A DNA stretch of 15,250 nucleotides, taken from NCBI GenBank assembly GCA_034440595.1, contig JAWXCH010000146.1:1-15250 (forward strand), written 5' to 3'. The position numbers and the translations under genes were made by a program. Source of the stretch: JAWXCH01 sp034440595. GTDB lineage: Bacteria; Planctomycetota; Planctomycetia; Pirellulales; JALHPA01. Numbering within the stretch: position 1 is the first letter of the stretch; each line of letters starts with the position of its first letter. Positions 7,238-15,100 of the stretch are shown here, in pieces. Under the pieces are notes generated by a model. It made no database searches, had not been told where the DNA came from, and saw nothing but the letters and a program-made list of their open reading frames with translations.

Positions 7238-8272
7238 CTACGGATTCCACACAGTAGCTGCGCGGCGGAGCCGATCGTGCACGGCCTGCCATGCCTCGTC
7301 TGCTGGAGGAAGGTCCACAATAATCGCCGACACGCCGGTATCGTCCAGCGTATGCAATGTGGCAAAGAGTTGCGCTGCGTAATCGCGCGGGGTGTGCGGC
7401 ATGTTGATGATGCTTACGTGCAATTCAGCAACAGCCGGTCGATCGGATCCGGTTGTGTCAGTCGGTACCCAACGTAGCCAACCGATGCTACTCCCCTGCT
7501 CTGCTAATTGCAGGACTCTCTGCGCCGCGCCAGTTGCATAGCATTCCACTGCTGCTCGCGGAGCGTAATGGATCGCGGTCATGCCCGGCGAACGGAGTGG
7601 TTGCTCAGGCGATAAGTCAGGTTGCTGCACTGAATCAATTGGTCCAAGGATTGCCGCTAGTTCGCTGGGCAGAATCGGCCCTGGGCGCAGGACGCGCGGA
7701 GTGGCACTTGTTAGATCAAGCACGGTCGATTCAACCCCGGCGGTTGTCGGACCTCCATCCAAGATCAGCTCGACCTTGCCGTCGAGTGTCCGCAACACAT
7801 GCGCCGCGGTGGTCGGAGAAACTGCGTTGGATACATTGGCACTCGGTGCTGCAAGCGGCAATTCGCAGGCCTGCAATAGTGCCAGCGCAACCGGGTGAGA
7901 GGGAATCCGAATCGCCACCGTGTCGCCCCCCCCGGTCACGATGTCTGGAACACAGCTCGCCTTACGCAAGATTAGCGTCAGTGGCCCGGGCCAGAACCGC
8001 GCTGCAAGCTCATTGGCAACATCTGGCCATTCGCGGACCAGCGTTTTTGCAGCCGCAATGCTAGCGACATGGACGATCATCGGGTTGGTTGCCGGGCGGC
8101 CTTTGGCTGCGTAGATCCCCTGCACCGCCGCCGGATCCAAGGCATTTGCACCCAGGCCATAAACGGTTTCTGTTGGAAACGCGACCAGCCGACCAGCGCA
8201 CAGCACGTCCGCGGCGCGCTGGATTGCCGCTGGGTCAATGTGCAGCGGATCAACGGCAACAACTTCGGTCAT
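7238..8272 (-). CDS. tsaC: Threonylcarbamoyl-AMP synthase, Sua5 type (YrdC plus Sua5 domains)
   Basis: Makes threonylcarbamoyl-adenylate from threonine, bicarbonate and ATP. This is the first step of the t6A37 modification of tRNAs that read ANN codons; the product goes to the TsaD complex in the cytoplasm. It is 344 residues, the length of the two-domain Sua5 form rather than the short TsaC form. The YrdC domain (about 10-205) shows FPTETVYGLGANALD, the KGRPATNPMIVHV motif with Lys57 and Arg59, VAIRIPSHP, APSANVSNAVSPT and GVESTVLDL. The linker LRSPGMTAIHYAPRA (commonly SPGMxxxHYAP), which closes over the active site in Sua5, follows at about 228-242, then the Rossmann-like C-terminal domain. 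Start: ATG 8270-8272, without a Shine-Dalgarno. It stands alone on the - strand. Confidence 0.96.
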   Translation of the reverse strand: MTEVVAVDPLHIDPAAIQRAADVLCAGRLVAFPTETVYGLGANALDPAAVQGIYAAKGRPATNPMIVHVASIAAAKTLVREWPDVANELAARFWPGPLTLILRKASCVPDIVTGGGDTVAIRIPSHPVALALLQACELPLAAPSANVSNAVSPTTAAHVLRTLDGKVELILDGGPTTAGVESTVLDLTSATPRVLRPGPILPSELAAILGPIDSVQQPDLSPEQPLRSPGMTAIHYAPRAAVECYATGAAQRVLQLAEQGSSIGWLRWVPTDTTGSDRPAVAELHVSIINMPHTPRDYAAQLFATLHTLDDTGVSAIIVDLPPADEAWQAVHDRLRRAATVWNP

Positions 8273-8351
8273 AGAGGAAGAAGTGGAAAAGTACTTGCGG
8301 TGATTGGATCGCGAAGTTTGGCACTACGACTAACAACTATCGGCAGGTACT

Positions 8352-8368
8352 CTTTCGCGGAGCGAAAG
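8352..8368. repeat. Perfect 7-bp stem palindrome CTTTCGC-GGA-GCGAAAG
   Basis: CTTTCGC, a 3-base spacer GGA, then GCGAAAG. It lies in the 252-base gap upstream of the Sua5 gene, with no gene reading into it from the left. I recall near-identical elements dispersed in other planctomycete genomes, so I read it as a member of a REP-like family rather than a terminator; there is no T-tract beside it. Confidence 0.6.
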
Positions 8369-8415
8369 GCAACTGTGGGCGATTGCACGAAGGTGTCAAC
8401 TCGCAGGAAAGCTGC

Positions 8416-8432
8416 GGCACCGGGACGGTGCC
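8416..8432. repeat. Perfect 6-bp stem palindrome GGCACC-GGGAC-GGTGCC
   Basis: A second, different palindrome 47 bases after the CTTTCGC element, followed by TGCTAC. It sits just before the terminator of the EF-hand gene. It is probably another dispersed intergenic repeat, based on recollection of similar 'GGCACCG...GGTGCCTGCTAC' elements. Confidence 0.5.
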
Positions 8433-8450
8433 TGCTACAAATCCCAGTTT

Positions 8451-8487
8451 AACAAAAAAGGCCGGGGTGTATTGAACACCTCGGCCT
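8451..8487 (-). terminator. Intrinsic terminator of the EF-hand gene
   Basis: Arms 8459-8470 and 8476-8487 pair over 12 positions, with one G.U-type mismatch and a 5-base loop (ATTGA on +). On the minus strand the hairpin is followed at once by six T (complement of A at 8454-8459). It begins 38 bases after the stop codon of the EF-hand gene. This is the clearest intrinsic terminator in the window. Confidence 0.9.
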
Positions 8488-8524
8488 CGTATTGGATGAA
8501 GCTTGCCAGCCGCAGCGACTGTGG

Positions 8525-8818
8525 CTACTCGCTCTTGTCCCTCTTTTTCTTCTTGATCTCAGTTTTGAATTCTTCCAAGGTCAGATAGCCGTCCTTATTC
8601 GTGTCTTTGGCCTTGAACAGCTTTTTGGCCTTTTGCGTCTTCTTTTCGTCAGAGCCAGCTCTGGCACTCAATTCTTCCAGCGAAAGCTTCTTGTCGGAAT
8701 TCGCGTCAAGTTTTGCGAACACTTTTTCCGGATCTGGCTTTTTTTTCGGCTTATCATCTGCCGCCAATGCTGGAACAGCCAGACTGCACGCCAGACAGAA
8801 CATGAACAATCGCTTCAT
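8525..8818 (-). CDS. Small secreted EF-hand protein
   Basis: A 97-residue protein with a signal peptide (MKRLFMFCLACSLAVPALA, cleavage near residue 19-20) and two EF-hand loops. Loop 1 is D38-A-N40-S-D42-K-K-L-S46-L-E-E49, with Lys where Gly is usual at position 6. Loop 2 is the canonical D72-T-N74-K-D76-G-Y-L-T80-L-E-E83. It should bind calcium outside the cytoplasm; the partner is unknown. Lys-rich stretches sit at both ends (KPKKKPDPEK and KKKKRDKSE). The Cys residues in the leader do not form a good lipobox. Start: ATG 8816-8818, with GGGAG ten bases upstream (8829-8833). It forms its own unit, ended by the terminator at 8451-8487. Small secreted EF-hand proteins are numerous in planctomycetes. 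Confidence 0.9.
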   Translation of the reverse strand: MKRLFMFCLACSLAVPALAADDKPKKKPDPEKVFAKLDANSDKKLSLEELSARAGSDEKKTQKAKKLFKAKDTNKDGYLTLEEFKTEIKKKKRDKSE

Positions 8819-9019
8819 AGCTTTTACACTCCCGGATGGTTAGATTCTCACTCGCCGCAACGGCCGATTTGCCGAGCCGCACAACTGTACGATGCGCGGG
8901 CACCAGGAATTATTTGGTCCAAAAAGAACAAAATGGCACGATTCTTTGCCAGTCGGTTCCTAACATTACGCAAACGCAAGGCTATGTTGGGAGGTATACC
9001 TGCACACAATCCGCTGCGG

Positions 9020-9835
9020 CTATTTCTTACTCGCCACAGCATCTTCGTAGTTCTTGGCCACTTCTGGCCAGTTGACGACATTCCACCAGGCTCCGATGTA
9101 GCCCGGGCGGACGTTTTGGTACTTCAAATAGTAGGCGTGTTCCCAGACATCCAGTCCCAGGATCGGGGTCTTGCCTGTCATCAACGGGCTATCTTGATTG
9201 GGCAACGATTCCAGGACCAGCTTGCCGCTTTTGTCGACGCTGAGCCAGGCCCAGCCGCTGCCAAAGACCTTGGTCGCGGCGGTGCTGAACTTTTCCTTAA
9301 AGGCATCGAAACTGCCAAAGGTCTTATCGATGGCGGCGGCTAGCTTGCCGGTCGGTTTGCCACCTTGCTTTGGCCCCATGATGGCCCAGAAGAGAGTGTG
9401 GTTGGCATGGCCACCGCCGTTGTTGCGGACAGTGGTTTGGATGTCCTTAGGTAGCTTGTCGAGGTTGCCAAGGATTTCGGCGATTGATTGCTTGTAGTAC
9501 TGCGGATGAGCCTTGAGGGCATCATTCAGATTCTTGACATAGGCCGCATGATGCTTGTCGTGATGGATCATCATCGTTTTGGCATCGATGCTTGGCTCCA
9601 ATGCGGTGTAGGCATATGGCAACGGTGGCAGTACGAAGCCCGTGGTTGGTGTCTCGATGGTACCGGTCATTGGTGGCGTTGGATTAATCGCTTTTGATTC
9701 TTTAGAAAGCTGAGCGCTGGCGACCTTGGCTGTAATGCCGGCACCGATCGCGGCGATGGCCGCTCCACCGCTGGCCAAAAGAAATTTGCGGCGGCCTGCG
9801 TCGAGGCTCTCTGATTGTTCGTTTTGAGGTTTCAT
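9020..9835 (-). CDS. sodA: Tat-exported Fe/Mn-family superoxide dismutase, Mn-type signature
   Basis: Converts superoxide to oxygen and hydrogen peroxide. It is 271 residues; the extra length over the usual ~200 is an N-terminal export leader and linker. The leader has the twin-arginine motif GRRKFLLASG (Arg15-Arg16), then a moderately hydrophobic Ala/Gly-rich stretch and ASAQ, so a folded, metal-loaded enzyme is expected in the periplasm. Metal ligands by alignment are His91 (MIHHDKHH), His146 (ANHTLFW), Asp229 and His233 (LDVWEHAYY). NGGGHANH together with the Gln of PNQDSP (Gln214) is the pattern of manganese rather than iron enzymes; actual metal use is inference. Start: ATG 9833-9835, with AAAGGT six bases upstream (9842-9847). 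It lies downstream of the sulfatase operon but has its own promoter. Confidence 0.95.
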   Translation of the reverse strand: MKPQNEQSESLDAGRRKFLLASGGAAIAAIGAGITAKVASAQLSKESKAINPTPPMTGTIETPTTGFVLPPLPYAYTALEPSIDAKTMMIHHDKHHAAYVKNLNDALKAHPQYYKQSIAEILGNLDKLPKDIQTTVRNNGGGHANHTLFWAIMGPKQGGKPTGKLAAAIDKTFGSFDAFKEKFSTAATKVFGSGWAWLSVDKSGKLVLESLPNQDSPLMTGKTPILGLDVWEHAYYLKYQNVRPGYIGAWWNVVNWPEVAKNYEDAVASKK

Positions 9836-9904
9836 TACAATACCTTTAATGAGTTTGCGTGGTGAAGGGATGATTTACCGTCTCGTGTAGCTTACCTTGC
9901 CGGA

Positions 9905-9913
9905 ATTATAGCA
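9905..9913 (-). promoter_or_regulatory. Extended -10 promoter of the SOD gene
   Basis: On the minus strand the sequence reads TGC-TATAAT: a consensus -10 hexamer (9905-9910) with the TGn extension (9911-9913). No TTGACA-like -35 is present at 16-18 bases, which fits an extended -10 promoter. Transcription would start near 9898, giving a leader of about 62 bases. Confidence 0.55.
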
Positions 9914-9965
9914 GTAGCCACGCCAGAGGGACTTGAAAAGATTGCTGCAACTTCTTTTGCAACTG

Positions 9966-11531
9966 TTACTTCGCTGGTTTGCTACTTGAGGGCGATCCGC
10001 TAACATCGCGAGGTGGCACGACTTCTGTAAACTGCCCGGTGTCCTTGAGTTCTGTTTGCAGACGAACTAGCTCTTTTTTTAGCTTGACCACAGTTTCTCG
10101 ATGAGCCGGGTCATTATAAATATTTTTCAGTTCTTTGGGGTCTTCCACAAGATCGTACAGCTCCCACTGATCTTTGGTCCAGAAGTGGATCAGTTTGTAC
10201 CGATCAGTTCGCACGCCATAGTGGACACGTGTTTGATGCGCGCCAGGATCGTCGTAATATCGATAATACATGCTCGTGCGCCAGTCTTTAGGAGAGGCAC
10301 CCTTCAGTAGCGGCAGCAGGCTGTGGCCTTGCATGTCGGCTGGGACAGCTTCACCAGCCGCGGCTAGAAACGTGGGTGCAAAATCCGGGTTGATGGCGAT
10401 CGCGTCGGACTGCGTGCCAGGTTTAATTTTGCCTTGCCAGCGTGCCAAGAATGGCATCCGCAGCGCTTCTTCGTACATGAAGCGTTTGTCGTATAGCCCG
10501 TGATCGCCCAGAAAGAACCCCTGATCGCTGGTGTAGATGACCAGAGTATTCTCGGCCAGACCGTTCTTATCCAGGTATTCGAGTAAACGCCCAACACTAT
10601 CGTCGACCGATTGCACACAAGCTAGGTAGTCCTGCATGTATCGCTGGTATTTCCATTTGGTCAACTCGCGTCCGGTGAGGACAACCTTCTGACCATCTTT
10701 CTCGATTTCGACCTCTGTTGGTTTGGCATTGATCCATTTGGAATGTTCCTGCGGCGATAAATTCGCCGGAGGTTGCAGCTTGAGATCGTAGCGCGTCAGA
10801 TCGTTGGCCACGGTCTGAGCGCACTCGCGTAGCGCGTCGGTACGAGTCGACCAATCGTCAAACAGTGTATCCGGTTCCGGAAAATGTTTCTCGGAAAACA
10901 TCTTGCGATAATGCTCAGACGGCTTCCACTCGCGATGTGGCGCTTTGTGGTGGCACATCATAAAGAACGGCTTATCCGCCGGACGATTCTTTAAGTAGTC
11001 CAGCGCCATATCGGTGATGATGTCAGTCGCGTAGCCGTTTTTTTGAATCTTACCTTGAGGAGTGAGAAAAGTTGGATTGGAGTAGGCACCTTGTCCTGGC
11101 AAAATCGTCCACTGGTCAAAACCGGTCGGCTCACTGCCCAGATGCCACTTACCGATCATCGCCGTGTAATAGCCCGCGGCTTGCAAGTATTTGGCAACGG
11201 TGGGCTGGGAGCCATCAAAGCGATTGAAAACCGGTACGCCGTTGAGATGGCTGTACTTGCCGGTCAGGATTGTGGCGCGGCTGGGGGTGCAGATGGAGTT
11301 GGTTGCAAAGCAATTCTTTAGCAACGCACCCTCTTTGGCCAGACGATCGATGTTGGGAGTCGAGTTCACTTTGCTGCCGTATGCACCAATGGCGTGCGCG
11401 GCGTGGTCATCGCTCATAATAAACAGGATATTCGGTCGCGCCGGCACCGCATCGGCGGCTTCCACAAATGACCTCACACTGAGCAACATTGCGGCGCATT
11501 GCATGGCCAGCAATAGCAATCGACTTTGCAT
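9966..11531 (-). CDS. Secreted sulfatase (S1 family, GlcNAc-6-sulfatase-like branch)
   Basis: Removes sulfate esters from a glycan outside the cytoplasm. It is 521 residues with a signal peptide (MQSRLLLLAMQCAAMLLSVR, cleavage near VEA-ADA). Metal ligands Asp41-Asp42 are in ILFIMSDDH. The formylglycine site Cys81 is in SICTPSRATILTG, which needs a formylglycine-generating enzyme encoded elsewhere. The second metal motif is YTSDQGFFLGDHG (Asp336-Gln337), followed by YDKRFMYEEALRMPF. The C-terminal part with YGVRTDRYKLIHF and WELYDLVEDPKELKNIYND is a DUF4976-like subdomain. The DQGFFLG/KRFMYEE combination resembles sulfatases annotated as N-acetylglucosamine-6-sulfatase or mucin-desulfating; this specificity is inference. 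It is the last gene of the sensor-regulator operon, 24 bases after the regulator. Confidence 0.95.
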   Translation of the reverse strand: MQSRLLLLAMQCAAMLLSVRSFVEAADAVPARPNILFIMSDDHAAHAIGAYGSKVNSTPNIDRLAKEGALLKNCFATNSICTPSRATILTGKYSHLNGVPVFNRFDGSQPTVAKYLQAAGYYTAMIGKWHLGSEPTGFDQWTILPGQGAYSNPTFLTPQGKIQKNGYATDIITDMALDYLKNRPADKPFFMMCHHKAPHREWKPSEHYRKMFSEKHFPEPDTLFDDWSTRTDALRECAQTVANDLTRYDLKLQPPANLSPQEHSKWINAKPTEVEIEKDGQKVVLTGRELTKWKYQRYMQDYLACVQSVDDSVGRLLEYLDKNGLAENTLVIYTSDQGFFLGDHGLYDKRFMYEEALRMPFLARWQGKIKPGTQSDAIAINPDFAPTFLAAAGEAVPADMQGHSLLPLLKGASPKDWRTSMYYRYYDDPGAHQTRVHYGVRTDRYKLIHFWTKDQWELYDLVEDPKELKNIYNDPAHRETVVKLKKELVRLQTELKDTGQFTEVVPPRDVSGSPSSSKPAK

Positions 11532-11536
11532 GAGTA

Positions 11537-11542
11537 TTTCCT
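11537..11542 (-). promoter_or_regulatory. Strong Shine-Dalgarno of the operon sulfatase
   Basis: AGGAAA on the minus strand, five bases before the ATG at 11531. It lies inside the 24-base gap after the regulator stop, so the sulfatase can be translated independently from a shared transcript. Confidence 0.7.
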
Positions 11543-11555
11543 ACGGTCAGAGAGA

Positions 11556-12191
11556 TTAGATTCTTATGATACCGCGCCGAATTGCCATAGTCACGGCGTG
11601 CGTTCGATCGGTAGCGTCTAGCTTGTCAAGGATGTTTTGAACATGCATTTTAATCGTACCAGATGCTGTCCCCAGCTTCGCGGCGATCTCTTTGTTTGCC
11701 AGGCCTTGCGCCACAAGCTCTAGAACTTCAACCTCGCGTGCTGTCAGGGCAAGATGCGTGACTGAGTGCCCCATGCGGTCAGCCAATTCCGGCGGTAAAA
11801 GTCGCTCGCCAGCGTGGACCAGGCGAATGGCATGGACCACTTCCGTATGCACCATTTCCTTGAGCAAGTAGCCGCGTACCCCCGCTTCCAGCGCGCGATA
11901 GATTTCTTGATCGCCGTCAAAACTAGTTAGCGCGATGATTCTCGCTTCGGGATGGTCCGCACGAATGGACTTCATAGCCGCTATCCCATCCATCTCCGGC
12001 ATGCGAATGTCCATCAGCGTCACATCAGGCAGATGTAGCCCGAATTGTTCCAGTGCCTCGCGACCGTTGGCGGCTTCGGCAACGACTTCAATGCCAGGTT
12101 CGGCATTCAGAATGGAACACAATCCTTTGCGTACCAACGGATGATCGTCGACGCACAGAATACGAATTGTCGGACTATCTGTTGTCGCCAT
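11556..12191 (-). CDS. NarL/FixJ-type response regulator (receiver plus LuxR HTH)
   Basis: A 211-residue DNA-binding regulator, presumably phosphorylated by the kinase encoded just upstream. The receiver (about 8-125) has the acidic pair Asp15-Asp16, phospho-acceptor Asp61 in LMDIRMPEMDG, Thr89 in ALTSFDG and Lys111 in GYLLKEM, which is a complete active site. The LuxR-type HTH (about 148-211) has LTAREVEVLELVAQGLANKE and TIKMHVQNILDKL. The ATG at 12189-12191 is one base past the TGA of the kinase, a spacing that implies translational coupling. The sulfatase follows after 24 bases, so it is a likely target of this regulator, either by autoregulation of the operon or through other loci; no binding site was identified. 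Confidence 0.97.
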   Translation of the reverse strand: MATTDSPTIRILCVDDHPLVRKGLCSILNAEPGIEVVAEAANGREALEQFGLHLPDVTLMDIRMPEMDGIAAMKSIRADHPEARIIALTSFDGDQEIYRALEAGVRGYLLKEMVHTEVVHAIRLVHAGERLLPPELADRMGHSVTHLALTAREVEVLELVAQGLANKEIAAKLGTASGTIKMHVQNILDKLDATDRTHAVTMAIRRGIIRI

Positions 12192-12192
12192 T

Positions 12193-15100
12193 TCAACTCT
12201 CGCGATCGAGTTTTGGTGTAGCGGATAAAGGCGACATCACTGCTTCGCGGACGACATTGATGGGTAACGCACCATCGATTCGAATTGGAGCGATTACGTC
12301 GACTCGCGTACCGGCCTCGGGAGCAGAACTAAGCTGAAACGTTCCACCGATACTGGACGCTCGCTCACGCATTCCCAGGATACCAAAATGACCAGGTTCA
12401 GACGGCAGACCATTTTCCAATACGAACCCAACGCCATCATCGATGATCGACAAATGGATCGTTCTTAAATTTGCTTCGACCGTCACATCCAGATTGCGTG
12501 CTCCCGAGTATTTGACAGCGTTGGCAATTGCTTCCTGCGTGATTCGCAGAAGGTTGTACTTGACGTCGTCGTTTATCGTTGCTGGCAGCTTCCCTGCGCG
12601 CAGCCGCAGTTGAATTGAACTGGTTTCGGTCAATTGGCGTGCGGCTTGACTGATGGATGCCGCCAGGTCGGACGTTTCGGCATTATTGCGGCCGCTGCGC
12701 AGTCCGGCGATGGACAGGCGCGCTTCGCGCAGGCATTCACCGGCGTCGCCAATAATTTCGTTGAGCGTATCGTGCTGCGGCGAAGGACTGATGCTCGTCG
12801 AAAGCGCCTGCATTTCCATAGTGATGCCCGAGAAACCTTGCATCAGCGTGTCGTGCAATTCGCGCGCAATGCGAGACCGTTCCAGAACGATGGCGCGCAT
12901 GTGCGATTTGATTCCACGAATTCGCAGCCAAATTGCTCCCCAAGCTGCCAGCGCCAGTGTCACTATCAGCGAAGTCATAAACCAGGTTTGGCGATAGAAC
13001 ACCGGATGAATGGTGAACTGAATCGGATTTGCGGCCTCGTACGTGGTTCCATCCAGATTGATCCCCAACGCACGAAAGCGATAACCGCCGGGGCGTAAAT
13101 TGGTATAGAAGGCCTCGCGGCGCGATTTGGCGTCGATCCAATCGGAGTCGAATCCTTCGAGCATGTAGCGAAATTCAATCCGCGTCGGGGCACGAAGATT
13201 GAGGGCGGTGTAGCGGAAGCTGAGGTTGTTTTGATTCTCACTCAATTCGATTGAAGTAGTATCCTGCATTATCTGGCCATTCACTACGACCTCCTCCACA
13301 ACCACTGGAAACACTGGCAACGGCCGATCCCAGTTGCGCGGATCAATCTTCATCGCACCGTGAATAGTCGAAAACCAAATGGTTCCGTCCCGCGTTTTCA
13401 AAACGGCAGGCTGCACGCCAGATTGACATTCCACGGTGCGGAGAGCTTCGAGCGGAGTGAACGGATTGTTGGAAATACGGTTCCCATTCGTGCCTTTTCT
13501 TTGCAACAGTTCCTGGCGAGCTACCGAAAAGACTCCTTTGCTGCAGGCCATCCACAGGCGATCTTGTCCGTCCTGAGCAATACCCAGGATGTCATCGTCA
13601 TAAAGTCCATCCGCAAGTGTGTACGTAGTGAATCGCTCATTTTGCAGCGCGGATAGTCCACCGCCATGTGTGCCAATCCAAAGAATTTCTTCAGTATCGA
13701 CGTGCAAAGACGAAATCTCGGATCTGGGAATATCCGGTGGCAACACGGCCTCCAAATCATTTTTGCGGCTGCGGAATAGGCCCCCGTTCATGGTGGCCAG
13801 TAGCAAGTCCCCCTCGAAGTAGGTCATTGTCACAATGGTGCCGTGCAGCAGGTCGCTCGCTGGATGCGATTCAAACTTGCCATCTCGATAGCTGACAAGT
13901 CCCTCGCTAGTGGCAACCAACATCGAGCCGTCTGGGGAAGCTAAGATGCAGCGCACGTCATTGGAAGGAAGTCCATCATCACGCTGAAATGTCTGCTTGA
14001 CTTGCTCATTCTGCAAGACGTTCATTCCTAGATCGGTGCCGACAAACACTTCACCTTCGGCACCGACGGCCAGGGCTTGGATGATGTTACTGACCAGACC
14101 TTGCTTCGTGGTCAGTATCTTGAAGCCGTCTTCGTTGTATCGGCTGATCCCACGGTCGAGTGATCCAATCCAAATTGCATCTTGCGCATCCTGACATATC
14201 GGACCTGTATTGTTACTAGCCAGGCCTTCGCTGACAGTAAATGGGATACTTCGTCGGTCCAGAAACTGGTTTAGCCCATGTTTGGTGCCGACCCAAAGAT
14301 TTCCCTCTTGGTCCTCGCAAATGGTGTAGACTGTGCTTTGTGACAGCCCATTTTTGCTGCCAAAGTCTTCGATACCGTTGGCATTCACGCGTGCAAAGCC
14401 CTGCCTGGTTCCTACAAACAGGCTTCCTTCGACCGACTCCAGCAGGCAATACACTGAATTGTCTGCCAATCCATCGGCGGTAGTTAACAATTTCTCTTCG
14501 TCCCCCTGCACTCGCAGCAGACCGGCGCTGGTACCAACCCACAGAGTCCCGGTTTTGGTCATGTGGAGTGCGCGAATCTCTACGCTCTCGGGAAGTAACT
14601 TTAATGTTCGCGAGAGACGCCTGGCTCCGTTCCATCCGTACAACGTTGGACCTCGACCTGCTCCCCAGATTGTGCCATCCGCACTTTCCACCAGTGCCAG
14701 TATCTCGGTATTGCTTGGGGCATTCTCGGGGGGCTGCAATCCGGTGAAGCGATCGCCTTGTAACTTGGCCGCACCAGCAGACGTTCCGACAATGAGCTGA
14801 TTATGACGGTCGAGCAACAAACAGTGGATATTATCTGACGGAAGCCCCGACGACTGGTCATAGCGAGATACATTTCTGTTTTCCAGCTTGACGAGTCCGC
14901 AGGAATTCGTTGCAATCCATAGATGACGTTGTGAGTCTTCGAGCAAGTCCTGAACTGCCGGTTCCTCAAGTGTCCCGGCAGGGCCAATCGGAACCGTAAC
15001 AAAACGGACGCCGTCAAATCGCACCAGCCCCGCCTGAGTCCCTAGCCAGAGAAATCCGCTGCTCGCTTGACGGCTGGCAAGAATTGTCGCCTGCGGTAGT

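Noticed and set aside
8850..9019. TGGCA...TGCCA inverted repeat and AT-rich patch upstream of the EF-hand gene
   Set aside because: Five-base arms are within chance expectation, and no -10/-35 pair fits; no feature called.
8492..9343. A 283-codon + strand open frame
   Set aside because: It runs antisense through the EF-hand gene, the intergenic gap and part of SOD; all of its coding signal is explained by those genes.
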